A DNA stretch of 64,000 nucleotides from Burkholderia sp. (GTDB taxonomy: Bacteria; Pseudomonadota; Gammaproteobacteria; Burkholderiales; Burkholderiaceae), in contig JAIRVP010000048.1 in NCBI GenBank assembly GCA_031253835.1, positions 62,001 through 126,000 on the forward strand, read 5' to 3'. The notes below the pieces were generated by a model that saw nothing but the letters and a program-made list of their open reading frames with translations, ran no database searches and was not told where the DNA came from. Both the position numbers and the translations under genes were made by a program. This document shows positions 24,716 through 32,516 of this stretch, piece by piece. Numbering within the stretch: position 1 is the first letter of the stretch; each line of letters begins with the position of its first letter.

Positions 24716-26230
24716 ATGTCTTCATCACGCATCCACGCTCCCGCCCTGCGTTCGCTCGTCCGCACCGCCGACGAAGCCGCCGCGCTGATTCGCCCCGGCA
24801 TGACCGTCGCCATGAGCGGCTTCACCGGTTCGGGCTATCCGAAGGCCGTGCCGGCCGCGCTTGCCACCCATATCGACGCGGCGCACGCGCGCGGCGAGGA
24901 TTTTCGGATCAACGTGCTGACCGGCGCGTCGACCGCACCGGAACTCGACGGCGCGCTCGCCCGCACCAACGGTATCTCGATGCGGCTGCCGTACCAGTCC
25001 GACCCGACGCTGCGCGACAAGATCAACAGCGGCGAAGTCGATTACCAGGACGTCCACCTGAGCCACGTCGCGCAGTACGCGTGGTTCGGGCTCTATGGCG
25101 ATCTCGACGTCGCGATCGTCGAAGTCGCGGGCATCCGCGAGGACGGATTGCTGATCCCGTCCGCGTCGATCGGCAACAACAAGACCTGGCTGGAACGCGC
25201 GAAGCACGTGATCCTCGAAGTGAATGCGCGCCAGCCGCTCGGCCTCGACGGGATGCACGACATCTACTACGGCACCGCGCTGCCGCCGCACCGCAAGCCG
25301 ATTCCGCTGACGAAGAGCGACGACCGGATCGGCGAGCCGTACCTGCGCTGTCCGGCCGACAAGATCGTCGCGATCGTCGAGACCGACGCGCCCGATCGCA
25401 GCAATGCGTTCTCCGCGCCGGACGCGACGTCGAAGCAGATCGCGCTGCAGCTGATCGACTTCCTGCGCCACGAAGTGAAGCGCGGCCGCCTGCCGGAAAA
25501 CCTGCTGCCGCTGCAGTCCGGCGTCGGCAACATCACGAACGCGGTGCTCGCGGAACTCAGCTCGGCCGGCTTCTCGAACCTGACGGCCTACACCGAGGTG
25601 ATCCAGGACGGCATGCTCGACCTGCTCGACGACGGCACGCTGAGCTTCGCGTCGGCCACCGCGCTGTCGCTGAGTCCGGCCGCCGTGCAGCGCTTCGCCG
25701 ACGAAATCGCGACGTTCCGCGAGAAGATCGTGCTGCGCCCGCAGGAGATCAGCAACCATCCGGAGCTCGTGCGCCGCCTCGGCTGCATCGCGATGAACGG
25801 GATGATCGAGGCCGACATCTACGGCAACGTGAACTCCACGCACGTGATGGGCACGAAGATCCAGAACGGCATTGGCGGCTCGGGCGACTTCGCGCGCAAC
25901 GGCTATCTGTCGTGCTTCATGTCGGCAAGTACGGCGAAGGGCGGCGCGATCTCGCGGATCGTGCCGATGGCGAGCCATGTCGACCATACCGAGCACGACG
26001 TCGCGGTGGTCGTCACCGAGCAGGGGCTGGCCGACCTGCGCGGCCTGTCGCCGAAGCAGCGCGCGCGCAAGGTCATCGCGACCTGCGCGCATCCCGACTA
26101 CCGGCCGATGCTCGAGGACTACTTCGAGCGCGCGTCGCGCGACAGCTTCGGCAAGCACACGCCGCACCTGCTCGCCGAGGCGCTGTCGTGGCACGAGCGC
26201 TATGTGCGTACCGGGACGATGAAGGCCTGA
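24716..26230 (+). CDS. Acetyl-CoA hydrolase/succinate:acyl-CoA transferase family protein
   Basis: A 504-residue class I CoA transferase of the acetyl-CoA hydrolase/AarC/ScpC group. The likely catalytic Glu lies in TAYTEVIQDGMLDL (about residue 300), preceded by LQSGVGNITNAVLAEL and followed by NGIGGSGDFARNGYL and EHDVAVVVTEQGLADLRG, all typical. It would move CoA between succinate and acetate or propionate. ATG 24716 begins MSSSRIHAPALRS; the ribosome site is weak. Transcribed alone, convergent with the MFS pump 42 bp away. Confidence 0.9.
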   Translation: MSSSRIHAPALRSLVRTADEAAALIRPGMTVAMSGFTGSGYPKAVPAALATHIDAAHARGEDFRINVLTGASTAPELDGALARTNGISMRLPYQSDPTLRDKINSGEVDYQDVHLSHVAQYAWFGLYGDLDVAIVEVAGIREDGLLIPSASIGNNKTWLERAKHVILEVNARQPLGLDGMHDIYYGTALPPHRKPIPLTKSDDRIGEPYLRCPADKIVAIVETDAPDRSNAFSAPDATSKQIALQLIDFLRHEVKRGRLPENLLPLQSGVGNITNAVLAELSSAGFSNLTAYTEVIQDGMLDLLDDGTLSFASATALSLSPAAVQRFADEIATFREKIVLRPQEISNHPELVRRLGCIAMNGMIEADIYGNVNSTHVMGTKIQNGIGGSGDFARNGYLSCFMSASTAKGGAISRIVPMASHVDHTEHDVAVVVTEQGLADLRGLSPKQRARKVIATCAHPDYRPMLEDYFERASRDSFGKHTPHLLAEALSWHERYVRTGTMKA

Positions 26231-26272
26231 CGCGGCAACACGCGGATCGGGCGCGCGCCGCGCGTGCGCCCG

Positions 26273-27802
26273 TCAGTCCATCGCCGCGTGCGCGACGTCG
26301 ACGCTCGCCGCTTTCTGCGGCGGGCGGATCAGCAGCAACAGCGGGATCATCAGCAGCGTCGCGACGAACATCAGCTTGAAGTCGTTCAGGTACGCGATCA
26401 TCGTCGCCTGCTGGTTGATCGTGCGGTCGAGCAGCGCGAGGTCGAGGCGGCTGCCGGCCATCGCCTGCACGGCCGGGTTGAACGGCGTGATGTGGGTCGC
26501 GAGGTCGGCATGCGCGACCTGCGTGTTGCGCGTCATCAGCGTCTGCACGATCGAGATGCCGATACTGCTGCCGATGTTGCGCATCAGGCTGTAGGTAGCC
26601 GTGCCGTCCGCGCGCAAATCCGGCGGCAGCGTCGAGAACGACAGCGCGCTCAATGGCACGAACACGAGCCCCAGCCCGAAGCCCTGGACCACGCCCGGCC
26701 ACACGATGTCCGATTCGGACAGCACGACCGTGTACTGCATCATCTGCCACAGCGCGAGCGCGGAAATCGCCAGCCCCGCGAGCAGCAGCATCCGCGCATC
26801 CACGTATTTCAACAGCCTGCCGACGAACAGCATCGCGATCATCGTGCCGGCGCCGCTCGGCGCGGTGACGAGGCCCGTCGTCGCGACCGGGTAGCCCATC
26901 AGGTTCTGCAGCATCGGCGGCAGCAGCGCGCGCGTCGCGTACAGCACCGCGCCGACCACGAAGATGAACAAAGTGCCCGTCGCGAAGTTCGGGTCGCGCA
27001 GCAGTTCCGACTTGAAGAACGACGCCTTGCCGACGGTCGCCGTATGCACGAGGAAGAACGCGAAGCTGAGCGCCGCGACGAGCGCCTCGATGCGGATTTC
27101 GTACGAGCCGAACCAGTCGAGCTGTTCGCCGCGGTCGAGCATCGCCTGGAACGCGCCGATCGCGAGCGCGAGCGTCGCGAAGCCGAATGCGTCGAATTTC
27201 ACGTGCGGGCGCGGCGCGCGCGCGGGCAGGAAGGTCATCACGCCCGCGAGCGCGAACGCGCCGATCGGCACGTTGATGAAGAACACCCAGCGCCAGTTGT
27301 AGCTGTCGGTGAGCCAGCCGCCGAGCGTCGGGCCGAGGATCGGGCCGACCATCACGCCCATCCCCCAGATCGCCATCGCCTGGCCCTGTTTCTCGCGCGG
27401 GTTGATGTCGAGCAGGATCGACTGCGACAGCGGCACCAGCGCGGCGCCGAATACGCCCTGCAGCAGCCGCGCGCCGACAATCTGCACGAGCGTCTCGGAC
27501 AGCCCGCACAGCGCGGACGCCACCGTGAAGCCCGCGATCGACACGATCAGCAGCCGCTTGACGCTCAGCCGGTCGGACAGCCAGCCGGTGAGCGGCGTCG
27601 CGATCGCCGCGGCGACGATATAGGAGGTCAGCACCCACGTGATTTCGTCCTGCGATGCGGACAGCGTGCCCTGCATGTGCGGCAGCGCGACGTTCGCGAT
27701 CGTGCTGTCGAGGGTCTGGATCAGCGTGGCGAGCATGATCGACAGGGTCAGCATCGGCCGGTTCAGGGCGGGCGAGGCGGGGGCGTCGGCGGCGGGGTTC
27801 AA
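26273..27802 (-). CDS. DHA2-family (EmrB/QacA type) MFS efflux pump
   Basis: A 509-residue inner-membrane drug:H+ antiporter with 14 predicted membrane segments. Signs are LDSTIANVALPHMQ in the first helix, GWLSDRLSVKRLL (motif A) and WGMGVMVGPILGPTLGGWL (motif C). There is no adjacent EmrA-like adaptor, so it probably works alone. The divergent MarR gene 135 bp away is the likely repressor. Substrate unknown. Confidence 0.92.
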   Translation of the reverse strand: MNPAADAPASPALNRPMLTLSIMLATLIQTLDSTIANVALPHMQGTLSASQDEITWVLTSYIVAAAIATPLTGWLSDRLSVKRLLIVSIAGFTVASALCGLSETLVQIVGARLLQGVFGAALVPLSQSILLDINPREKQGQAMAIWGMGVMVGPILGPTLGGWLTDSYNWRWVFFINVPIGAFALAGVMTFLPARAPRPHVKFDAFGFATLALAIGAFQAMLDRGEQLDWFGSYEIRIEALVAALSFAFFLVHTATVGKASFFKSELLRDPNFATGTLFIFVVGAVLYATRALLPPMLQNLMGYPVATTGLVTAPSGAGTMIAMLFVGRLLKYVDARMLLLAGLAISALALWQMMQYTVVLSESDIVWPGVVQGFGLGLVFVPLSALSFSTLPPDLRADGTATYSLMRNIGSSIGISIVQTLMTRNTQVAHADLATHITPFNPAVQAMAGSRLDLALLDRTINQQATMIAYLNDFKLMFVATLLMIPLLLLIRPPQKAASVDVAHAAMD

Positions 27803-27937
27803 GCGGCTGTCTCCGTGGGGCGGTCGCCGTGGGCGGCGATCCGGTATGGCTCAAATTATAAGCACGCTCATTATATAGCCGCTTATCGCCGGGGCGCGAG
27901 CCGCGGCCCGCTCGCGGCTTGACCCTATAATCGGCGG
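27803..27937. promoter_or_regulatory. Divergent MFS/MarR promoter region
   Basis: Contains an AT-rich block at 27853-27877 in which minus-strand TATAAT occurs twice (27855-27860 and 27870-27875), 15 bp apart, suitable for the pump promoter and a MarR operator. On the plus strand TATAAT at 27926-27931 ends only 6 nt before the MarR ATG, so that transcript may be leaderless. No good -35 boxes are visible. Confidence 0.45.
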
Positions 27938-28378
27938 ATGGACAAGACCTACGAGAACCGGATCGGCTACCTGATCGCCGACGTGGCCCGCCTGAACGGA
28001 CGCCTGTTCGACCGGCGCGCGAAGCGCATCGGGCTGACGCGGGCGCAAAGCCGCGTGCTCGCGTACCTGACGTGGAAGGGCGAGATGAACCAGGCGCGGC
28101 TGGCCGAATGGCTCGAGATCACGCCGATCTCGCTGACGCGCCTGCTCGACCGGATGGAAAGCTATGGCTGGATCGAACGCGTCTCGAACGACGACGACCG
28201 CCGCGCATTCGTGATCCGCCTGACCGACAAGGCGCGCGAGATCTTTCCGCAGATGCTGGAAGTGGGCGATACCGTCGCCGACGACGGGCTGCGCGGCTTC
28301 ACGCCCGACGAGCGCGATACGCTGGTGCGGCTGCTCGGCCGCGTGCGCCACAACCTGATCGACTGCGGCGGCGAGTGA
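27938..28378 (+). CDS. MarR family transcriptional regulator
   Basis: A 146-residue winged-helix regulator. The recognition region is MNQARLAEWLEITPISLTRL followed by DRMESYGWIERVSNDDDRRA, the usual MarR wing with Asp-Arg. Divergent from the DHA2 pump, which it presumably represses until a phenolic or other ligand binds. There is no cysteine near the dimer interface to suggest redox sensing. Length normal. Confidence 0.92.
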   Translation: MDKTYENRIGYLIADVARLNGRLFDRRAKRIGLTRAQSRVLAYLTWKGEMNQARLAEWLEITPISLTRLLDRMESYGWIERVSNDDDRRAFVIRLTDKAREIFPQMLEVGDTVADDGLRGFTPDERDTLVRLLGRVRHNLIDCGGE

Positions 28379-28434
28379 CGCGGGCGTCCGACCGGGCGCA
28401 CCGTTGGCAACCATAAAAAAGAGAACACCGAGAG

Positions 28435-29505
28435 ATGACCCAGGCACGACGAATCGGCCGGAAGGGCCGCATTGCGATCCTCATCGCGCTTGCATTGATA
28501 CTGATCCTCGGGATCGGCGTCGTCTGGCTCGCGCACGACGACGCGCCCGAGACGTTCGACGCATCGATGGCCAAGGCGCAGCGCGGCGATGTGGACGGCG
28601 AATTCAGCGTGGGGCTCATGTACGAGCACGGCGACGGCGTCGAGCGGAATCCCGTCGAGGCCGCGAAGTGGTACCGGCGCGCCGCCGATCACGGCGATGC
28701 CTCCTCGCAGAACAATCTCGGCACGCTTTACGAAACCGGCGTCGGCGTGACGCAAAGCCGTTCGGAGGCCGTGAGCTGGTACCGGCGCGCGGCCGCGCAG
28801 GGCAATGCGAACGCATGGTGCAATCTTGGCCGCGCGTACGAGGACGGCGAAGGCGTGCCGCAGGATCGTACGGAAGCGGTGCGGCTTTACCGGCTCGCGG
28901 CCGACCAGGGGTTCGCCAGAGGGCAGCTGTACCTGGCGATGATGTACGACGCCGGCACCGGCGTGCCGCAGGATGTCGCGGAAGCCGCCAAATGGTACCG
29001 GCGCGCGGCGGACCAGGGCGATCCGCAGGCGCAGAACAGCCTCGGCTACCTGTACGACACCGGGCACGGCGTGAAGCAGAGCGACACCGAGGCGTTCAAG
29101 TGGTATCGGCTCGCCGCGGAACAGGGCAACGCGAACGCGCAGAACAATCTCGGCCTGATGTATGAAAACGGACAGGGCGTGCACGAGGACGATGCCGAAG
29201 CGGCGAGCTGGTACCGGCTCGCGGCGGCGGCGGGCGTCGGGAACGCGCTGTTCCGGCTGGGCATGCTGTACTACGTGGGCAGCGGCGTCGAGCACGACCC
29301 GATCGCCGCGAATGCGCTTTTCGGTCTCGCGGTCGCAGCCGGCGACACGCGCGCGCAGGCGTATCTCGATCAGGGCGCGAAGCTCACGGCGCAGGCCGAT
29401 ATCGCGAAAGCCGCGAAGCTGCGGGCCGAGATGAGCCGGCCGGGCAAACTGCTCGACGCGCTCGACCATTACGAGGAAACGGTGCAACGAAGCGACGACG
29501 GCTGA
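28435..29505 (+). CDS. Sel1-like repeat protein, membrane anchored
   Basis: A 356-residue protein with an N-terminal membrane segment (about residues 13-33, IAILIALALILILGIGVVWLA) and then seven Sel1-like 36-residue repeats from about residue 49 to 300, each with a pattern like LGxLYExGxGVxQ...EAxxWYRRAAxQG. Such proteins are scaffolds for protein interactions; the repeats should lie in the periplasm. The C-terminal 55 residues are non-repeat and charged. Monocistronic, with convergent DUF2938 gene 6 bp from its stop. Confidence 0.9.
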   Translation: MTQARRIGRKGRIAILIALALILILGIGVVWLAHDDAPETFDASMAKAQRGDVDGEFSVGLMYEHGDGVERNPVEAAKWYRRAADHGDASSQNNLGTLYETGVGVTQSRSEAVSWYRRAAAQGNANAWCNLGRAYEDGEGVPQDRTEAVRLYRLAADQGFARGQLYLAMMYDAGTGVPQDVAEAAKWYRRAADQGDPQAQNSLGYLYDTGHGVKQSDTEAFKWYRLAAEQGNANAQNNLGLMYENGQGVHEDDAEAASWYRLAAAAGVGNALFRLGMLYYVGSGVEHDPIAANALFGLAVAAGDTRAQAYLDQGAKLTAQADIAKAAKLRAEMSRPGKLLDALDHYEETVQRSDDG

Positions 29506-29511
29506 TTTCCG

Positions 29512-30009
29512 TCAACGGCCCAGCGCCGCAAGCGTGAACGCCGCGAGATAGAGCCCCACGCCATACGACAGATGCGTGACGAGACTGCGCCGGCGCGCGA
29601 CGCCCGGATGCGGCGTGCGCGACGCGGCGATGCCGAAGCCGAACGCCGGCTGCATCACGAAGAACGGGGCGACCACGCTGGCGACGCCGGCGACGAGCGC
29701 GGGAATCGGTGTCGGCGTGGCGATCCATGCGGTGCCCGCGATCATGACGGGCAGCGCCGCAAACGCGATGCCGATCGCGTAGTGCGCGATCCAGCCGAGG
29801 GGACGCTCGCCCGGCACGGGCGGCGCCGCGGCGATCGACACGTGCCGGAACCGGCCGTGCAGCATGTGGCCGAGCCAGCGCCCGACCAGCGCGTAGTCGA
29901 GCGACGGAATGCCGAATGCACGCCGCCGGAACAGTGTCCACAGATCCATCACGAGCGTGGCGCCCGCACCGATCGGCAGCAGGTCGAGCAGGATGCCGGG
30001 CGGGTTCAT
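29512..30009 (-). CDS. DUF2938 family membrane protein
   Basis: A 165-residue protein with four predicted membrane segments. It opens MNPPGILLDLLPIGAGATL and contains MDLWTLFRRRAFGIPSLDYA and RPLGWIAHYAIGIAFA, fitting DUF2938, a family of unknown function often found near MerR-type regulators. ATG 30009 matches the family opening; a longer read to 30099 adds Arg-rich sequence. It is divergent from a MerR gene, and a MerR-type promoter on its side (-35 at 30142-30147) suggests it is the main target of that regulator. Confidence 0.85.
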   Translation of the reverse strand: MNPPGILLDLLPIGAGATLVMDLWTLFRRRAFGIPSLDYALVGRWLGHMLHGRFRHVSIAAAPPVPGERPLGWIAHYAIGIAFAALPVMIAGTAWIATPTPIPALVAGVASVVAPFFVMQPAFGFGIAASRTPHPGVARRRSLVTHLSYGVGLYLAAFTLAALGR

Positions 30010-30092
30010 CGCGCGCCTCCGCAGCAGACGGTGGCGGAGGGGCGGCGCAGCGGAATACAGGGTGGTTTTATCGGTCTCATGGCGGTTCGCGC

Positions 30093-30121
30093 TTGTCATT
30101 ACGGAGTCGAGCGGCTATCTT
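30093..30121 (+). promoter_or_regulatory. Promoter of the MerR gene
   Basis: TTGTCA (30093-30098), 17-bp spacer, TATCTT (30116-30121). Transcription would begin near 30128, inside the operator palindrome, so a bound MerR dimer should repress its own gene. Confidence 0.5.
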
Positions 30122-30147
30122 GCAACTTCAAGTTCACTTGAGGTCAA
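30117..30147 (-). promoter_or_regulatory. MerR-type promoter/operator for the DUF2938 gene
   Basis: Minus strand TTGACC (30147-30142), a long 19-bp spacer and CAAGAT (30122-30117). The spacer holds an imperfect dyad at 30126-30143, with a perfect TCAAGT/ACTTGA core; it differs from the classical SoxR box at two positions. An over-long spacer filled by the operator is the hallmark of MerR-activated promoters. Confidence 0.62.
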
Positions 30148-30149
30148 GC

Positions 30150-30575
30150 ATGAGCCGTCTGGACATTGCGGACGTGGCGCGGCGCTCGGGATTGCCGGCG
30201 TCGACGCTGCGCTACTACGAGGAAAAAGGGCTGATCGTCGCGAACGGCCGGCACGGGTTGCGGCGGCAATACGACGAATCGGTGCTGGAGCGCCTGGCGC
30301 TGATCGCGCTCGGCCGCGAGGCCGGATTCTCGCTCGACGACATCCTCGCGATGGTCGGCGCGGACGGCCAGCCCGCGATCGATCGCGCGAAGCTCGACGG
30401 CAAGGCCGACGCGCTCGACCGCACGATCCGCCGTCTCGGCGCCGTGCGCGATGCGCTGCGGCACGCGGCCGTGTGCCCGGCGGCGAACCATCTCGAATGC
30501 CCGTCGTTCCAGAAGCTGCTGCGGATCGCCGCGCATCGTCATCCGGCGCGTCGCACGAAGACGGACGGCGCGTAG
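30150..30575 (+). CDS. MerR family transcriptional regulator
   Basis: A 141-residue regulator: winged HTH at residues 1-70 (LDIADVARRSGLPASTLRYY, then EEKGLIVANGRHGLRRQYD), a dimerisation helix, and a short C-terminal tail with CPAANHLECPSF. The two cysteines do not match the four-cysteine iron-sulfur cluster of SoxR, nor the CueR or MerR metal sites, so the inducer is unknown. Its ribosome site GAGG (30140-30143) lies inside the operator. Divergent from DUF2938. Confidence 0.88.
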   Translation: MSRLDIADVARRSGLPASTLRYYEEKGLIVANGRHGLRRQYDESVLERLALIALGREAGFSLDDILAMVGADGQPAIDRAKLDGKADALDRTIRRLGAVRDALRHAAVCPAANHLECPSFQKLLRIAAHRHPARRTKTDGA

Positions 30576-30646
30576 GCCGCGCGCCCGCGCGATGCACGGC
30601 CGGGCGTCGAAAACGAAAACAGAAACAGAAACCACGGGATTGACGC

Positions 30647-31453
30647 GTGTCGTTATTGCTTGCGCCATTGCTGGTGCTTTATGTACTTCCGGCCGCGTAT
30701 GCGGCATCGAAGGTCGGGCCGCATTACGGGTTTCTCGCGGGGTGCGCGACGATGGCTGCCGTGCTGGCGGCACAGACCGTACTGCTGACGCGGGTGATGG
30801 GCTGGGTGGAGCGGCGGCGCGGGGGCGGTAGCCAGCCTGCACCGGCCGCGCCGATCGACGGCACGCAGGCCGAGCCTGACGATGATGAACCCGACGACGA
30901 GCCGGACAACGAACCCGGCGTATCGCTTCAACACGGCGAGCATGCGCGATTCAAGCAACTGGTGCTGGTTGCCGACGATACGCGACCGGCCGTCGCGCGC
31001 CGTTTCTACGATCGAATGAAGGAGAAGATCGAAGCGTTCGTGGAGGTCGAGACGGGCCCGGACGCGGCGATGGTGTCGGCGGCCGAACTGGCGGCGCCGG
31101 ACGGCTCGTCGGCCCCGCCGACGGACGACACGTTGACGGTGTTCGTATCGAACGACGGTGCGTGGTCGGGATTCCGCGTCGGCGACGACTGTTTCCGGTT
31201 CCGCCACGGCGCGATCACGAAGTTCCGGCTCGACCGGGTGATGCCGGTTCGCTGGGCGGGCGGCTACATGGTGTTGCTGACTTTCGACGTGCCGGAGCGG
31301 GGCAAGGCGAACGACTACGTGTGGAATTCGACGATGTTCGATCTCGGCCTCGAACACGCCCGTCGCCGTTCACGCACGCTCACCCGCGCGTGCCGCGAGA
31401 TTGCCGCCGTGCTCGACGCTGCCTTCGACGTCAGCGAATCCTCCGACGACTGA
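30647..31453 (+). CDS. Membrane-anchored protein of unknown function
   Basis: A 268-residue protein with two hydrophobic segments in the first 55 residues, a very acidic linker (residues 75-92, runs of Asp/Glu/Pro) and a soluble C-terminal domain of about 170 residues ending in an acidic tail. I recognise no family. The start is GTG 30647 with no strong ribosome site. Just upstream, 30610-30632 is an A-rich stretch of repeated AAACAGA-like units. The stop is 1 bp from the stop of the convergent HhH gene. Confidence 0.7.
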   Translation: MSLLLAPLLVLYVLPAAYAASKVGPHYGFLAGCATMAAVLAAQTVLLTRVMGWVERRRGGGSQPAPAAPIDGTQAEPDDDEPDDEPDNEPGVSLQHGEHARFKQLVLVADDTRPAVARRFYDRMKEKIEAFVEVETGPDAAMVSAAELAAPDGSSAPPTDDTLTVFVSNDGAWSGFRVGDDCFRFRHGAITKFRLDRVMPVRWAGGYMVLLTFDVPERGKANDYVWNSTMFDLGLEHARRRSRTLTRACREIAAVLDAAFDVSESSDD

Positions 31454-31454
31454 C

Positions 31455-32336
31455 TCATCCCGCGTAGTACACGCGGCATTCCATCTCGCGCCCGCGCACG
31501 ATGCGCTTGCCGACGAGCGAGCCGTACGTTTCGGTGAAGACGGTGCGCTGGTGCTCGCACTGCACGGCGTCGTAGAAATAGAGCGAGACCCAGTCGGTCG
31601 GGCGGCCGGCCTCCGGCGTGCGCATCGCGGCATGCAGGCTCAGCGCGGTGAAATGCCAGCCGCCCTTGGTCATGTGCATCACGGGCGGCGGCACATAGCC
31701 GTCCGCGTTCAGGCGGCGGTGCGCGAGTGTCGGCAGCACGCCGGCGGCCGCTTTGTTGCGGTACTGGCGGTCGATGTACAGCAGCAGCTCGACGGGCGGC
31801 TCCATGCCGGGCCCGGCGTGTTGCATGTGACCCTGCCAGCGCCGGCGGCGGCTCAGCACGTCGTCGAGCGCGGTGCGGATGCCGGCCGCGCGCCGCGGGC
31901 CGACGCCCGAGATCGTCTCGAGCTGGCCGTTGCGGGCCGCGCGTTCGAGCTCCTCGAGCGTATCGATGTGCAGCAGGTCGTGAATGCGCAGCGCGAGCGC
32001 GTGGCCGATGCCCGGCACGGCTTCGAACGCGGACGTGCGCTGGGCGTCGCCGCACAGCCGGTCGAGCTGGCGCCAGCGGCCCGTCACCAGCAATTCGGCG
32101 ATCGCCTGCGCGACGCCCGTGCCGATCTCGGGCAGCGCGCCGAGCGCGTCGATGCCGCCGGATTCGAACACGGTGCGGATATCACGGTCGAGCGCATCGA
32201 CCGTTCCGGCCGACGCGCGGTAGGCGGCGACCCGGTACGGATTCGCGCCCTGGTCGGCCAGCCGTTGCGCCGCCTCGCGCAGGCAGGTCGCGATGTGCCG
32301 GTTTTCCTCGAACGTTTGGCTGGCGGTCGTCTGCAT
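31455..32336 (-). CDS. Helix-hairpin-helix protein resembling the N-terminal part of DNA polymerase X
   Basis: A 293-residue protein. Residues 1-75 match the 8-kDa domain of family X polymerases (NPYRVAAYRASAGTVDALD, then LPEIGTGVAQAIAELLVTG); residues 95-160 hold two more helix-hairpin-helix motifs (VPGIGHALALRIHDLL and ISGVGPRRAAGIRTAL). The nucleotidyltransferase palm and the PHP domain that follow in bacterial PolX are missing, replaced by a 120-residue domain I do not recognise (from ELLLYIDRQYRNKAAAG). It probably binds DNA structures. ATG 32336 precedes the conserved helix. Confidence 0.82.
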   Translation of the reverse strand: MQTTASQTFEENRHIATCLREAAQRLADQGANPYRVAAYRASAGTVDALDRDIRTVFESGGIDALGALPEIGTGVAQAIAELLVTGRWRQLDRLCGDAQRTSAFEAVPGIGHALALRIHDLLHIDTLEELERAARNGQLETISGVGPRRAAGIRTALDDVLSRRRRWQGHMQHAGPGMEPPVELLLYIDRQYRNKAAAGVLPTLAHRRLNADGYVPPPVMHMTKGGWHFTALSLHAAMRTPEAGRPTDWVSLYFYDAVQCEHQRTVFTETYGSLVGKRIVRGREMECRVYYAG

Positions 32337-32516
32337 GGCGAGGGACCTGGGGAAGCTCAAACGGAATGGACGCGGCGAACGATGCGCCGGTCGGCTTTTC
32401 ACCATTGTCGCGACACGCGACGAAGAAAACTTGATGCACGTCAATGGCAAACGTAGCACATGCGCGAAGCGCACGGTCGTGCCGGTTGGCGGCACGACCG
32501 TGCGTCGCGGGTGCGC

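Noticed and set aside
30150..30575. SoxR
   Set aside because: Operator resembles a SoxR box, but the protein has two cysteines instead of the four-cysteine cluster site.
31455..32336. DNA polymerase X
   Set aside because: The catalytic nucleotidyltransferase palm and PHP domains are absent.
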